Source: Clostridia bacterium (GTDB taxonomy: Bacteria; Bacillota; Clostridia; Christensenellales; Aristaeellaceae). Taken from it: a stretch of DNA of 64,000 nt. Shown here one piece after another: positions 26,666-35,219 of this stretch (position 1 is the stretch's first letter; each line of letters opens with the position of its first letter). The notes under the pieces were generated by a model. That model saw only the letters and a list, made by a program, of their open reading frames with translations. It was not told where the DNA came from and ran no database searches. The stretch covers positions 1 to 64,000 of the forward strand of contig JAFWSH010000001.1 in NCBI GenBank assembly GCA_017519405.1. The letters are read 5' to 3'. A program made the position numbers and the translations under genes.

Positions 26666-28112
26666 ACGCCCGGCCGTCTTCGGCATCGGGGCAAAGGTGA
26701 CGCTGGTTTTCCTGCTGATCATCTTTGTGGCATTCGTGATCACGGATGCGCGCCTCACCGGCTTCGTTCGGGACTATCTGTATGAACAGCGCATCCGGCA
26801 GGACAGCCTCTCCCTGGAGAAGCTGGCGGTGACGGTTGCGCCGCTTTTTGAAAATGGCCGGTCCGACGCGCTGAACGGGACCCTGGTCTCCGCCAGCGGG
26901 GAGATGGGGGGCCGTCTTTTGGTGTTGGACGGGGACGGAAAGGTCCAGTTTGATGCCTTCTCGAAGCTCATGGGCTCCCGGCTGCAGCTCCCCTGTGTGG
27001 TGGATGTGCTGGAGAAGGGCCAGAGCAGCAGCTATGCCATCCACCGCCTGTCCTCCACCCAGGCGGGGGCGGGGGACGGGGACACCCGGGTGGCCTACTG
27101 CGCGGTGCGGGTCACCGGGGAGGACGGCCGCCCCTGGGCGCTGCTCTACGCCTCCCCGGTGGCGGAGATGATGGACAGCCTGGAACGGGTGGAGAACCAG
27201 ACGCGGCGGATCTTCCTGCTGACGGCCGCGGCGGCCATGATTGCGGCCGTCCTGCTCTCCCGGCTCATCACCCGGCCCATCAACGGCCTCACCCGCACCA
27301 TCAACCGCATGGGCCAGGGGGACCTCAGCGTCCGGGCAGCGGAGCGCGGCCATGACGAGCTGCGGACCCTGGCGGAGAACGTCAACACCATGGCGGAGCA
27401 GCTCCAGACCCTGGATCAGGCCCGGAACCAGTTTGTCTCCAACGCCTCCCACGAGCTGAAAACCCCCCTGGCCACCATGAAGATCCTGCTGGAGAACGTG
27501 CTGTATCAGCCGGAGATGCCGGAGGAGATGCGCACCGAGTTCCTGACGGACATGGACCACGAGCTGGACCGCCTGTCCAATGTGGTCAGCGATCTGCTGA
27601 CCCTGACGCGCATCGACAGCCGGCGGATCGAGCTGAAGCGGGAGCGGCTGAACTTCACCGCGCTGACGGCGGAGACGGTGCGGCTGCTGACCCCCCAGGC
27701 CCAGCAGCGGAATCAGACGATCCGCACCCGCCTGGCGCCGGATGTGACGCTGGTGGGGGATGCCTCCAAGCTGGGGCAGATCATCTACAACCTGGTGGAG
27801 AATGGCCTGAAGTATTCCCAGGATGGCGGCATGGTGCGGGTGGAGCTGCAGGTGAAGGGCCGCAGCGCCCTGCTCATCGTGGCCGACAACGGCGTGGGGA
27901 TTCCCAAGGAGGACATTGACCGCATCTTCGAGCGGTTCTACCGGGTGGACAAAGCGCGCTCCCGGGACACCGGCGGCACCGGCTTGGGCCTGTCCATCGT
28001 GCGGCAGCTGGTGCAGCTGCACGGCGGCGAGATCAGCGTCAAGAGCGAGAAGGGGAAGGGCTCTGTCTTTACGGTGCTGCTGCCCATGGAGGGAAAGGAG
28101 GAGAGAGCTTGA
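26655..28112 (+). CDS. Sensor histidine kinase
   Basis: A 485-residue membrane kinase. It has two transmembrane helices (residues about 10-30 and 186-206) flanking a roughly 150-residue extracellular sensor part, then HAMP, a HisKA domain with NASHELKTPLA as the phosphorylated-histidine box, and an HATPase with N box NLVENGLKYS, DNGVGIPKE and GTGLGLSIV. The ATG lies inside the response regulator gene, so the two are translationally coupled. I see no ribosome site of its own. Confidence 0.95.
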   Translation: MRTKRPAVFGIGAKVTLVFLLIIFVAFVITDARLTGFVRDYLYEQRIRQDSLSLEKLAVTVAPLFENGRSDALNGTLVSASGEMGGRLLVLDGDGKVQFDAFSKLMGSRLQLPCVVDVLEKGQSSSYAIHRLSSTQAGAGDGDTRVAYCAVRVTGEDGRPWALLYASPVAEMMDSLERVENQTRRIFLLTAAAAMIAAVLLSRLITRPINGLTRTINRMGQGDLSVRAAERGHDELRTLAENVNTMAEQLQTLDQARNQFVSNASHELKTPLATMKILLENVLYQPEMPEEMRTEFLTDMDHELDRLSNVVSDLLTLTRIDSRRIELKRERLNFTALTAETVRLLTPQAQQRNQTIRTRLAPDVTLVGDASKLGQIIYNLVENGLKYSQDGGMVRVELQVKGRSALLIVADNGVGIPKEDIDRIFERFYRVDKARSRDTGGTGLGLSIVRQLVQLHGGEISVKSEKGKGSVFTVLLPMEGKEERA

Positions 28113-29098
28113 AGCGGCTGCTGCTGATGCTGTGGGTGCCGGTGCTCCTCCTGTGCGCCACCGCCTGCGGACTGCGGACGTTCTCCATTCCGGAGAGCAC
28201 CCTGATCCCCGGCGCCGCGGTGGTGCTGCCGGCGGCTGTCCCATCCGGGACAGAGGTGGAGCAGCGGGACAAGGCAACGGTCTGGTTCCGATTCCTCAAC
28301 ACTCCCTATCTCGCGCCGGAGGACCGCGCCATTGTGCGCACATCCGGCCAGTCCTTTGAGACGGCGCTGCTGGAGACGCTCTTTTCCGGCCCCGGCACCC
28401 AGCATCCGGAGCTGGGCGGCCTGTTTCCCGAGGGGGTGCGGGTGCGCTCGGCGGTGCTGCAGGGACGCACGCTGCTGGTGACGGTGAGCGCGGAGTTCAC
28501 CAGCCGGCTGCGGGATGAGCCGGTGGACTGGCAGGAGAACACGGCCTGGCGGGTGGAGGTCCCCCTGCGCCGCCGCCTGGCTATGCAGGCCCTGGTGGCC
28601 ACAGTGACGGAAAACTGTGACGCCGACGAGGTGCTGGTGCTGGTTGAGCAGCCCGGTGACGGTACGCCGCAGCGCCTCCGGCAGAACTGGTTTGAGGACG
28701 ACTCTGAGGACGATGTGCTGGCCCGGCCCCAGCGCCGGGATGACGCCCTGCTGCTGACCCCCATGGGCACCGCCCGGGTGATCGCAGAGCTGTACACGGT
28801 CCGCGACTGGGAACGCCTGTACCGCTTCGTCAGCGGCGCCGACCCTGCCGCCGGGGACAGCGCCGGCTACCGGAGCTTTGTGGCGGCCATGGAGGCGGGG
28901 CCGGACCTGGTGAGTGCCTGGTGCAGCGGCTGCAATGTGACCCTGGACGGACAGGAGGCCACCGCCACGGTGAACCTGGCATGGACCGCACCGGACGGCA
29001 CGGAGAGAAGGACAGACGCCCGGGTTTTCCGGATGCAGCGGGAGAACGGCGTCTGGAAGATCAGGATGGACCAGCTGACCGGCTGGGTGGAGGAATGA
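28109..29098 (+). CDS. GerMN-domain lipoprotein with NTF2-like tail
   Basis: A 329-residue secreted lipoprotein. A signal sequence ends at ATAC (lipobox), then a GerMN domain (residues about 45-165, including TALLETLFSGPG and GRTLLVTVSAEF) and a C-terminal NTF2-like region of about 110 residues (GTARVIAELYTVRDWERLYRF to the end). The GerM fold occurs in spore-germination and lipoprotein LpqB-like surface proteins. TTG 28109 overlaps the kinase stop (TTGA) and has AAAGGAGGAGA upstream. Coupling with the kinase suggests a sensory or accessory role. Confidence 0.82.
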   Translation: MKRLLLMLWVPVLLLCATACGLRTFSIPESTLIPGAAVVLPAAVPSGTEVEQRDKATVWFRFLNTPYLAPEDRAIVRTSGQSFETALLETLFSGPGTQHPELGGLFPEGVRVRSAVLQGRTLLVTVSAEFTSRLRDEPVDWQENTAWRVEVPLRRRLAMQALVATVTENCDADEVLVLVEQPGDGTPQRLRQNWFEDDSEDDVLARPQRRDDALLLTPMGTARVIAELYTVRDWERLYRFVSGADPAAGDSAGYRSFVAAMEAGPDLVSAWCSGCNVTLDGQEATATVNLAWTAPDGTERRTDARVFRMQRENGVWKIRMDQLTGWVEE

Positions 29099-29100
29099 GC

Positions 29101-30660
29101 ATGAAGACGGGATGCAGAATCCTCCGCATACTCTGCGGCCTCCTGGCGCTGCTGATGCTCACCGGCTGCAGCCGGGCTTCGGTGCCCTTTACGCCGGAGC
29201 AGCCCAGCGTGACCCTGGGACCGGCTGAACACCCCTACGAGGCGCCCCCCATCGGCAGCGGCCTGGAGACGCAGACGACGGTCAACCTGTACCTGCCCTC
29301 CCGGGACGGCACCCGCCTCCTGGCCCGTCAGCAGACCTTGACCCTGGCCCGGGGAGAGCGGAATGCCCGGGCGGTGCTGCAGGCGCTGTTTGCCAGGGGC
29401 GGGGACGACTATGTGCGGGCGCTGGCCGGGCCGACACGCCTCTCCCTCTACGGCGCCTCCCCGGTGGAGACCTCCGGCAATGTCTGCACCATCAATCTGG
29501 CCAGCTCCGCCCACGCCCTGGAGTACGATGAGATCTACACGGTGGGGCTGGCCGCTGCCGCCACGCTGGAGGGCATCTCGGGCATCCGCTATGTGAATGT
29601 GCTGATCAATGACCAGGCCATCTCCTACGATGTGGCGGGAAACCTTCCTGCCGGCAGCATGACAGCCCGGCCGGGGGAGGAGCTGCCCCTGCTCTGGGAG
29701 CAGATGTCCGCCCGCCGGACCGCCCTGGGCGGTGACCCCTCCGTCACGCCCCTGAGCGCCACCGCCACCCTGTATTTCCCCACTGCGGACGGCACGGGCT
29801 TCCTGCCGGAGACCCGGAACCTCACCTTCCCGGGCCAGACACCGGCCCAGATGGCCACGGAGCTCCTGTCGGCCATGTCCGCCGGCGCCTGGTATGTGGA
29901 CGGCTGCGCCACGATGCCGGACATCAACGCCCTGCTGCTCTTCCCGCCCCAGGTCTCGGAGCTGCCGGAGGGCGGCCGCCTGATTACCCTCTACTTCCCG
30001 GCGGATTTCCGGGAGCGGATGACGGACATGGGGCTGGACACCGCCTGCTTTACGGCCTCCGTGGTCTGGACGCTGTCCACCTTCATCCCCTCGGTGGGGG
30101 CGGTGCGCATTTACACGGGCTCCGCCCTGATGGACAGCCTGGACAGCGGGGTGTTCGGAGCGCAGGCCTTCGAGGAGGGCATGATCCGGCGCCGCTATTT
30201 CCGGGAAGGCCTGCGGGACAACGCCCACATTCTCCTGGCTCGGGACGGGAAACTGGTCCGGATGCGGCGGAGCGTGGCGGCAGCGGATGCGGAGAACCCC
30301 ACCACCATGCTGGCCCTGATGATGGCCGGCCCCGGCGGGGAGGAACAGGCGCTGCGGGTTCAGCCGGTGCTGCCCCAGGGCCTGGATGCCACGGACATCC
30401 TGAGCATCGGCCTGGAGAACGGCGTGCTGCTGGTGAACCTCTCCCCGCGCTTCGAGCGGGAGATCCGCCGCCTGGGCGGGGAGGAGGAGCGCCTGTGCTG
30501 CTATGCCCTGGTCAACAGCCTCTGTGATGCCATGGGGACAACCCGGGTGCGGTTTTTCTGGAACGGGGAGCAGAAGGAGACGCTGGCCGGCACGGTGTGG
30601 TGGGACGGGGAGTTCCTGGTGAACCATGCCCTGGACGAACAAGGGGGGCAAGGCCTTTGA
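29101..30660 (+). CDS. GerM-like lipoprotein with two GerMN domains
   Basis: A 519-residue secreted lipoprotein. The signal peptide ends at LTGC (lipobox). Two GerMN-type regions can be seen, one with RNARAVLQALFARGG and VCTINLASSAH (residues about 60-190), and another near the C-terminus with TTMLALMMAGPGG and GVLLVNLSPRF. I chose ATG 29101 over 29095 because the GGAGG at 29089-29093 is then 7 bases away. The previous gene's stop overlaps the alternative ATG. Confidence 0.82.
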   Translation: MKTGCRILRILCGLLALLMLTGCSRASVPFTPEQPSVTLGPAEHPYEAPPIGSGLETQTTVNLYLPSRDGTRLLARQQTLTLARGERNARAVLQALFARGGDDYVRALAGPTRLSLYGASPVETSGNVCTINLASSAHALEYDEIYTVGLAAAATLEGISGIRYVNVLINDQAISYDVAGNLPAGSMTARPGEELPLLWEQMSARRTALGGDPSVTPLSATATLYFPTADGTGFLPETRNLTFPGQTPAQMATELLSAMSAGAWYVDGCATMPDINALLLFPPQVSELPEGGRLITLYFPADFRERMTDMGLDTACFTASVVWTLSTFIPSVGAVRIYTGSALMDSLDSGVFGAQAFEEGMIRRRYFREGLRDNAHILLARDGKLVRMRRSVAAADAENPTTMLALMMAGPGGEEQALRVQPVLPQGLDATDILSIGLENGVLLVNLSPRFEREIRRLGGEEERLCCYALVNSLCDAMGTTRVRFFWNGEQKETLAGTVWWDGEFLVNHALDEQGGQGL

Positions 30661-32198
30661 TTGGACCGAAAACGCGGATCGGCCTGCTGACACTGGCGTT
30701 TTTGCTGACGCTGTTTTTGCCGTGGCCAGGCGCCCTGATTCCCGCGCTGGTGCTGTGCATCCTGGCCCCTATCCAGTGCACCGGCGCCATCCGGGAGCCC
30801 TGGGACAATCCGGACTGGACCTACAGCCCCCCAAACGCGGACGTGCTGCGGATGAAGGGCGTCTGCCTGGATCCCTGGCTGTTTATCGGGGACCGGCGGA
30901 TCACGGCGGAGATCCGGCTGCCCTTTGAGGCGTCCACGGCGGAGCGGTTCCGCTCCAAGCCCGGCGCCATGGCCCTATCCGCCGCCATCGCCCTGACGGA
31001 CGACTGCGCGGCGCAGCAGGAGGGGTCCATCTTTACCTCGGCGGAGGAGATCCGGCGCTGGGAGCGAGCCATGGGCATTGTGCCGGAGAACTTCAAGACC
31101 CGCAATCCGCGGCTGGACGACGCAAAATACCGGGGCTACCGTGGTGTGGTGGTCCGGGACGGCGAGGGGGAGCGGGCGTATTTCGTGGGGGATGCGGGCA
31201 TCAGCCAGATTTGCTCCATGATTCTGGACGGTACGCCCCGGGTCATGACCAAGCCGGATCTGGAACAGCTGCACCTCCATGTACCTGCCCAGTCCCTGTG
31301 CTACGTCACCGCCACGGTGACGGAGGGCAGGCTGAGTGATCTGTGCTACCTGGGCTCCGTGCTGCCGGCCCAGTCCAGCCTTCCCTCCCGGGAGGCCGTG
31401 GAGAGCGGCATGGCCCTCAACGACCGCGGATACGGCATCATGCTCAACGGCAATGCGGGCCTGACACTGCAGGTGGTGCAGAACATGGGCATCGAGTGGC
31501 CGGAGGACAACGGGGACCGGCGCTATATCGAGCTGATCCCCCGCCACGGCGAGGAGGAGCAGCCCCGGGACTTCGATGCGGCGGTGGCGTCGCTGCAGCA
31601 CCATGCCCTGCGGGAGCGCAACAAGCAGCTGCTGGCCGCCATGCTGGGGCTGCTGCTGTGGCCCTGCGCGACACTCTGCAGCGCCCAATGGCCGCTGTTG
31701 CTGGGACTGGGCTGCCTGTGCGCCTCCATCCTCTTCTGCCGGAATATTCCCTTCCCGGCGGACAGCGCATCCTCCCTCCGGCGGTACTGGGTTCCCCTGA
31801 TCCCGGGGCTTGTGCTGCCGCTGGCGGTGGCGCTCTTCCTGCCGCAGATGGAGCAGCAGGACGCCGCTGCCGTGGGGGCCTTCATGCTGATGGCCACGGC
31901 GGGGGTGGTCTCCTTCTGGATTCCGTGGCGGGTGAGGAACATTCAAGCGCTGGCCACGCGGCTGAAACTGGGCGGATCGCGGCACGCATGGGTGGAGCGC
32001 ATCTGCAAGGTGGTGACGGACTTTGTCAGCCGGGGCAGCCGGACCATTGTGCAGACGGCGGTCTGCTGGGTGGTGGCGTCCGCCGCCATGTGGCTGATCA
32101 CCCAGAAGAGCCTGCTGGCCGTGCTTTTCGGGCTGGTGGCAGGGCTTCTGTCGGGCATGGCGGTTCACCTGGCCTACGACTGGGCGGAGCATCGGTAA
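30657..32198 (+). CDS. Unknown membrane protein in the two-component cluster
   Basis: I do not recognise this 513-residue protein. It begins with one or two membrane helices (residues about 10-45), has a roughly 280-residue middle part predicted to face one side, then at least five further helices at the C-terminus (residues about 325-510). No catalytic signature is evident. TTG 30657 overlaps the stop of the lipoprotein gene (TTGA) and AAGGGGGGC lies 8 bases upstream, so it is translated as part of the operon. Its place between GerM-like lipoproteins and HtrA suggests an envelope role. Confidence 0.75.
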   Translation: MIGPKTRIGLLTLAFLLTLFLPWPGALIPALVLCILAPIQCTGAIREPWDNPDWTYSPPNADVLRMKGVCLDPWLFIGDRRITAEIRLPFEASTAERFRSKPGAMALSAAIALTDDCAAQQEGSIFTSAEEIRRWERAMGIVPENFKTRNPRLDDAKYRGYRGVVVRDGEGERAYFVGDAGISQICSMILDGTPRVMTKPDLEQLHLHVPAQSLCYVTATVTEGRLSDLCYLGSVLPAQSSLPSREAVESGMALNDRGYGIMLNGNAGLTLQVVQNMGIEWPEDNGDRRYIELIPRHGEEEQPRDFDAAVASLQHHALRERNKQLLAAMLGLLLWPCATLCSAQWPLLLGLGCLCASILFCRNIPFPADSASSLRRYWVPLIPGLVLPLAVALFLPQMEQQDAAAVGAFMLMATAGVVSFWIPWRVRNIQALATRLKLGGSRHAWVERICKVVTDFVSRGSRTIVQTAVCWVVASAAMWLITQKSLLAVLFGLVAGLLSGMAVHLAYDWAEHR

Positions 32199-32200
32199 AG

Positions 32201-32243
32201 TTCACAATTCGTTCATCTTCACGACAAAAACGGGTCGTATACT
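32201..32243 (+). promoter_or_regulatory. htrA promoter with OmpR-type direct repeats
   Basis: TTCACA (32201) and TTCATC (32212) repeat with an 11-base period, followed by TTCACG at 32218. A -10 TATACT (32238-32243) lies downstream without a good -35 at the 17-base position, as expected for a promoter activated by a bound OmpR/PhoB regulator. The match to a named box is not exact. Confidence 0.5.
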
Positions 32244-32297
32244 GAAACTGCAACGGAGGAAACCCCTCCGGAAACTGCAGCAAGGAGGAAACGAACC

Positions 32298-33569
32298 ATG
32301 AAAAAGAACGTACTGATCAGCCTGCTCTCCGTGATGCTGGCGTTGACCATGGTGGTGGGCGGTTTATCCCTGTCCGCCCATTCCGCTTCGGCTGAGGAGG
32401 AAGAGGAGACCCGCGTGGTGGTCACCAGCCCCTTCACCGCCGCCGTGGCAGAGGTCCGGAGCAGCGTGGTGGGCGTGAACAATTATCAGCAGGTGCGCTA
32501 TTATAACAACCCCTACACCTTCGGCTGGGGCTTCGGCTACGGCCGGGACCGGGACTATCAGGAATCCACCCAGGAGGTCAAGGCGGCCTCCGGCTCCGGC
32601 GTGGTGATCGCTGAGGGCTATGTGCTGACCAACCAGCATGTGGTGGACGGGGCGTCCAAGCTGACCATCGGCGTGATGCAGGACGGGGCCAAGGAGCCCA
32701 CCGAGTATGACGCCGTGCTGGTGGCCCAGGACGAGAACCTGGACGTGGCAGTAATCTACTGCCCCACGCTGAACCTCAAGCCGGTGACCCTGGGCGACAG
32801 CGACACCCTGCAGGTGGGCGACTGGGCCATCTGCATCGGCAACCCCCTGAGCGACACCTTCTACGGCACGGTGACGGCGGGCATCGTCTCCGCCCTGGAC
32901 CGCAGCATTGCCCAGACGGCCTATGACAAGTATGGCCGCCGGGAGACCATCACCAATACCATGATCCAGGTGGATGCGGCCATCAACAGCGGCAACAGCG
33001 GCGGCGGCATGTTCTCCGTCACGGGTGAGCTGATGGGCATCCCCACGCTGAAGTATTCCGGCAGCGCGTATTCCGGCGCGTCCATTGACGGCATCAACAT
33101 GTGCATCCCCATCAACGCGGCCAAGCCCCTGATCAATGACGTGATCTCCGGCGTCATCAAGACCCCCGAGATCAAGGAGACCCAGCAGGACAGCGCGGAC
33201 AAGGGTCTGGACATGACGGGAAAGCCCAGGCTGGGCGTCACCATCCAGTCCCTGAACCCCAACTCCTATGCCATCATGACGGGCCTGATCCCCAACGGCA
33301 TCTATGTGAGCAGCGTGGAGGAGAACAGCCCGGCTCAGGCGGCCGGCATCGCGGCGGGTGATATCATCGTCGAGGTGGACGGCCAGGTGGTGACCTCGGT
33401 GAGCCAGGTGCAGTCCATCATTGCCCAGCACGACGAGGGAGACTCCCTGACCGTGAAGGTATGGCACGCGGAGGGCATGGCGGAGGCCATGGAAAAGGGC
33501 GGCGACGTGCCCACCGAAGGTGCCTACGAGGAGCACCAGGTTGTCCTGCGCGTGGTGGATCCCGTGTAA
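32298..33569 (+). CDS. htrA: HtrA/DegP-like S1C serine protease with PDZ domain
   Basis: A 423-residue exported protease. A signal peptide (residues 1-32) is followed by the trypsin-like domain with catalytic His 114 (NQHVV), Asp 149 (ENLDVAV) and Ser 234 (GNSGG), then one PDZ domain (residues about 310-400, GIYVSSVEENSPAQAAGI). HtrA proteases degrade misfolded envelope proteins. This copy may be secreted or processed, since the N-terminal segment resembles a cleavable signal (SASAE). It has its own promoter and is followed by a weak terminator. Confidence 0.94.
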   Translation: MKKNVLISLLSVMLALTMVVGGLSLSAHSASAEEEEETRVVVTSPFTAAVAEVRSSVVGVNNYQQVRYYNNPYTFGWGFGYGRDRDYQESTQEVKAASGSGVVIAEGYVLTNQHVVDGASKLTIGVMQDGAKEPTEYDAVLVAQDENLDVAVIYCPTLNLKPVTLGDSDTLQVGDWAICIGNPLSDTFYGTVTAGIVSALDRSIAQTAYDKYGRRETITNTMIQVDAAINSGNSGGGMFSVTGELMGIPTLKYSGSAYSGASIDGINMCIPINAAKPLINDVISGVIKTPEIKETQQDSADKGLDMTGKPRLGVTIQSLNPNSYAIMTGLIPNGIYVSSVEENSPAQAAGIAAGDIIVEVDGQVVTSVSQVQSIIAQHDEGDSLTVKVWHAEGMAEAMEKGGDVPTEGAYEEHQVVLRVVDPV

Positions 33570-33588
33570 GCCTGACACAGTATTCAGC

Positions 33589-33620
33589 GCCCCGGTCTGA
33601 GCACCGGGGCGGTTTCCTGT
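33589..33620 (+). terminator. Weak terminator after htrA
   Basis: GCCCCGGT (33589-33596) pairs with ACCGGGGC (33603-33610), followed by GGTTTCCTGTT. The T run is interrupted, so read-through into the DUF4340 gene is possible. Confidence 0.45.
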
Positions 33621-33650
33621 TCCGGGGAAAGACAGAAAAGGAGGGGCGGC

Positions 33651-35165
33651 ATGCAGGCAGTCCAGCGGAAAAGCAAAAAAAGCAGGCCGCACCTCAGGTG
33701 GGTCTGGCTGATCCTGGCGCTGGCCGTGCTGGCCGGGGGGCTGACGGGATGGCTTCTGGCGCAAAAAACGCCGGAGGAGCCGGCGGAGCACCCGGCGGAG
33801 AAAGGGCTGCTGGCAGACTACGAGGACAGCCAGGTGCGCCGGGTGGAGGTCACCTTCCGCAGCGGCGACACCTGGGTCATGACGGCGGACGAAGCGGGCG
33901 CCTGCCTGGTGGAGGCGGAGGGGCAGCGCTTTGAACCGGACCGGGCCATGGCCCGCCTGGTGATTGCGTCCCTGGGCGTGGTGGAATACCAGGAGAAGCT
34001 GGCAGACCGGCTGACGGAGACGGCTGACCCCACGGACATGGAACTGTTTGGCCTCCAGCCGCCCCGGGAGACGGTGACGGTGTCCTATGCGGACGGCGGC
34101 AGGCTGACCCTGTACATCGGCGAGAAAAACGCGGACATGGATGTCCCCTTCTATTATATGCAGGTGAAGGGGGATCCGGCACTGTATGCCCTGGACATCT
34201 CCACGGCCCAGGACCTGTTTGTCACCGCCGGCATGCTGCGCCCGGTGCCCCAGCCGGAGATCCAGGCAGCGCGGATTGACCGGATCTCCTTCCGGACGCA
34301 GGAGGGCGGGTGCAGCTGGGAACTGGCGGGGGAGATCACGGATCCGGACGCGGCGGACCGGTGGCAGCTGGTGGAGCCCTTCGTCTACAGCGCGGAGGGG
34401 GAAGCGGTGGCCAACCTGCGCAAAAACCTGGTGAATCTTCGCATGGGCGGCTATGTGGCGGAGGCCACGCCGGAGGAACTGGCAAAATACGGCTTTGACC
34501 AGCCCCGGGCGGTGATCACGGTGCATATGGCGGAGGGCACCACCCTGGTGACGGACGAGGCCGGCGGCGCCGCAGAGCGCGACTGGCCGGAGGAAACCCT
34601 GACCTTCACGGTGGGGAGCGCCAGAAATGAGCTGGTGGACTATGTCTGCTTCCGGGACACCATCTGCACCGTGAGCCGCTTTATGGTGTCTGCGGTGACG
34701 GACACCGTGCCGCTGGACACCCTGACCCGCTACCCCGTGCGCACCAGCCTCAGCAACCTGAAGCGCCTCACCGTGGAGACTGCCGGGGGCCGGGACGTCT
34801 ATGAGGTGACCCGGGTGGAGCAGGTGGCGGAGAACAACGAGCTGGTGCTGGACGATGCGGGCGTGCCGGTTACCGACAACTCGGTGACCCGGAACGGCCG
34901 GCCGGCAGACTGGTCCGCCTTCCAGCAGTGCTACGGGCAGCTGCTGCTGGTGACGGTGTCCGGGGTCCTGCCGGAGGGATGGCAGGGGGAGGAGAACCAA
35001 TGCCATACCCGCCTGGTTTTCGAGACGGAGACCGGCATCTCCCACGCCATCGGCCTCTCGGATTTTGACGCCTTCCACGATGCGGTATGGGTGGATGGCC
35101 ACGCCGTTTTCTACCTTGTGAAGGGCGGTCTCAGCCTGGCGCTGCCTGATGAGGCGGCAGAATAA
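33651..35165 (+). CDS. DUF4340-domain membrane-anchored protein
   Basis: A 504-residue protein with a basic N-terminus, one membrane anchor (residues about 16-37) and a repetitive extracellular part built of beta-strand modules such as RVEVTFRSGDTWVMTA and ETVTVSYADGGRLTLYIGE, as in DUF4340 proteins. Those are often found beside ABC-2-type gliding or exporter genes, but no exporter is present here. ATG 33651 has AGGAGGGGC upstream. It may be co-transcribed with htrA. Confidence 0.78.
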   Translation: MQAVQRKSKKSRPHLRWVWLILALAVLAGGLTGWLLAQKTPEEPAEHPAEKGLLADYEDSQVRRVEVTFRSGDTWVMTADEAGACLVEAEGQRFEPDRAMARLVIASLGVVEYQEKLADRLTETADPTDMELFGLQPPRETVTVSYADGGRLTLYIGEKNADMDVPFYYMQVKGDPALYALDISTAQDLFVTAGMLRPVPQPEIQAARIDRISFRTQEGGCSWELAGEITDPDAADRWQLVEPFVYSAEGEAVANLRKNLVNLRMGGYVAEATPEELAKYGFDQPRAVITVHMAEGTTLVTDEAGGAAERDWPEETLTFTVGSARNELVDYVCFRDTICTVSRFMVSAVTDTVPLDTLTRYPVRTSLSNLKRLTVETAGGRDVYEVTRVEQVAENNELVLDDAGVPVTDNSVTRNGRPADWSAFQQCYGQLLLVTVSGVLPEGWQGEENQCHTRLVFETETGISHAIGLSDFDAFHDAVWVDGHAVFYLVKGGLSLALPDEAAE

Positions 35166-35204
35166 AACGCCGGCGCCTTCAGAGAAGCGCATCCGGCGTT
35201 TTTC
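35164..35204. terminator. Bidirectional terminator between DUF4340 and L,D-transpeptidase genes
   Basis: AAAACGCCGG (35164-35173) pairs with CCGGCGTTTT (35193-35202), with T runs on both strands. The genes on either side converge. Confidence 0.85.
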
Positions 35205-35219
35205 TGTGCCCGGAGCGGC

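Noticed and set aside
32364..35192. A 942-codon open frame on the minus strand opposite htrA and the DUF4340 gene
   Set aside because: Antisense shadow; composition is low-complexity His/Arg/Gly/Leu and it has no domain or ribosome site.
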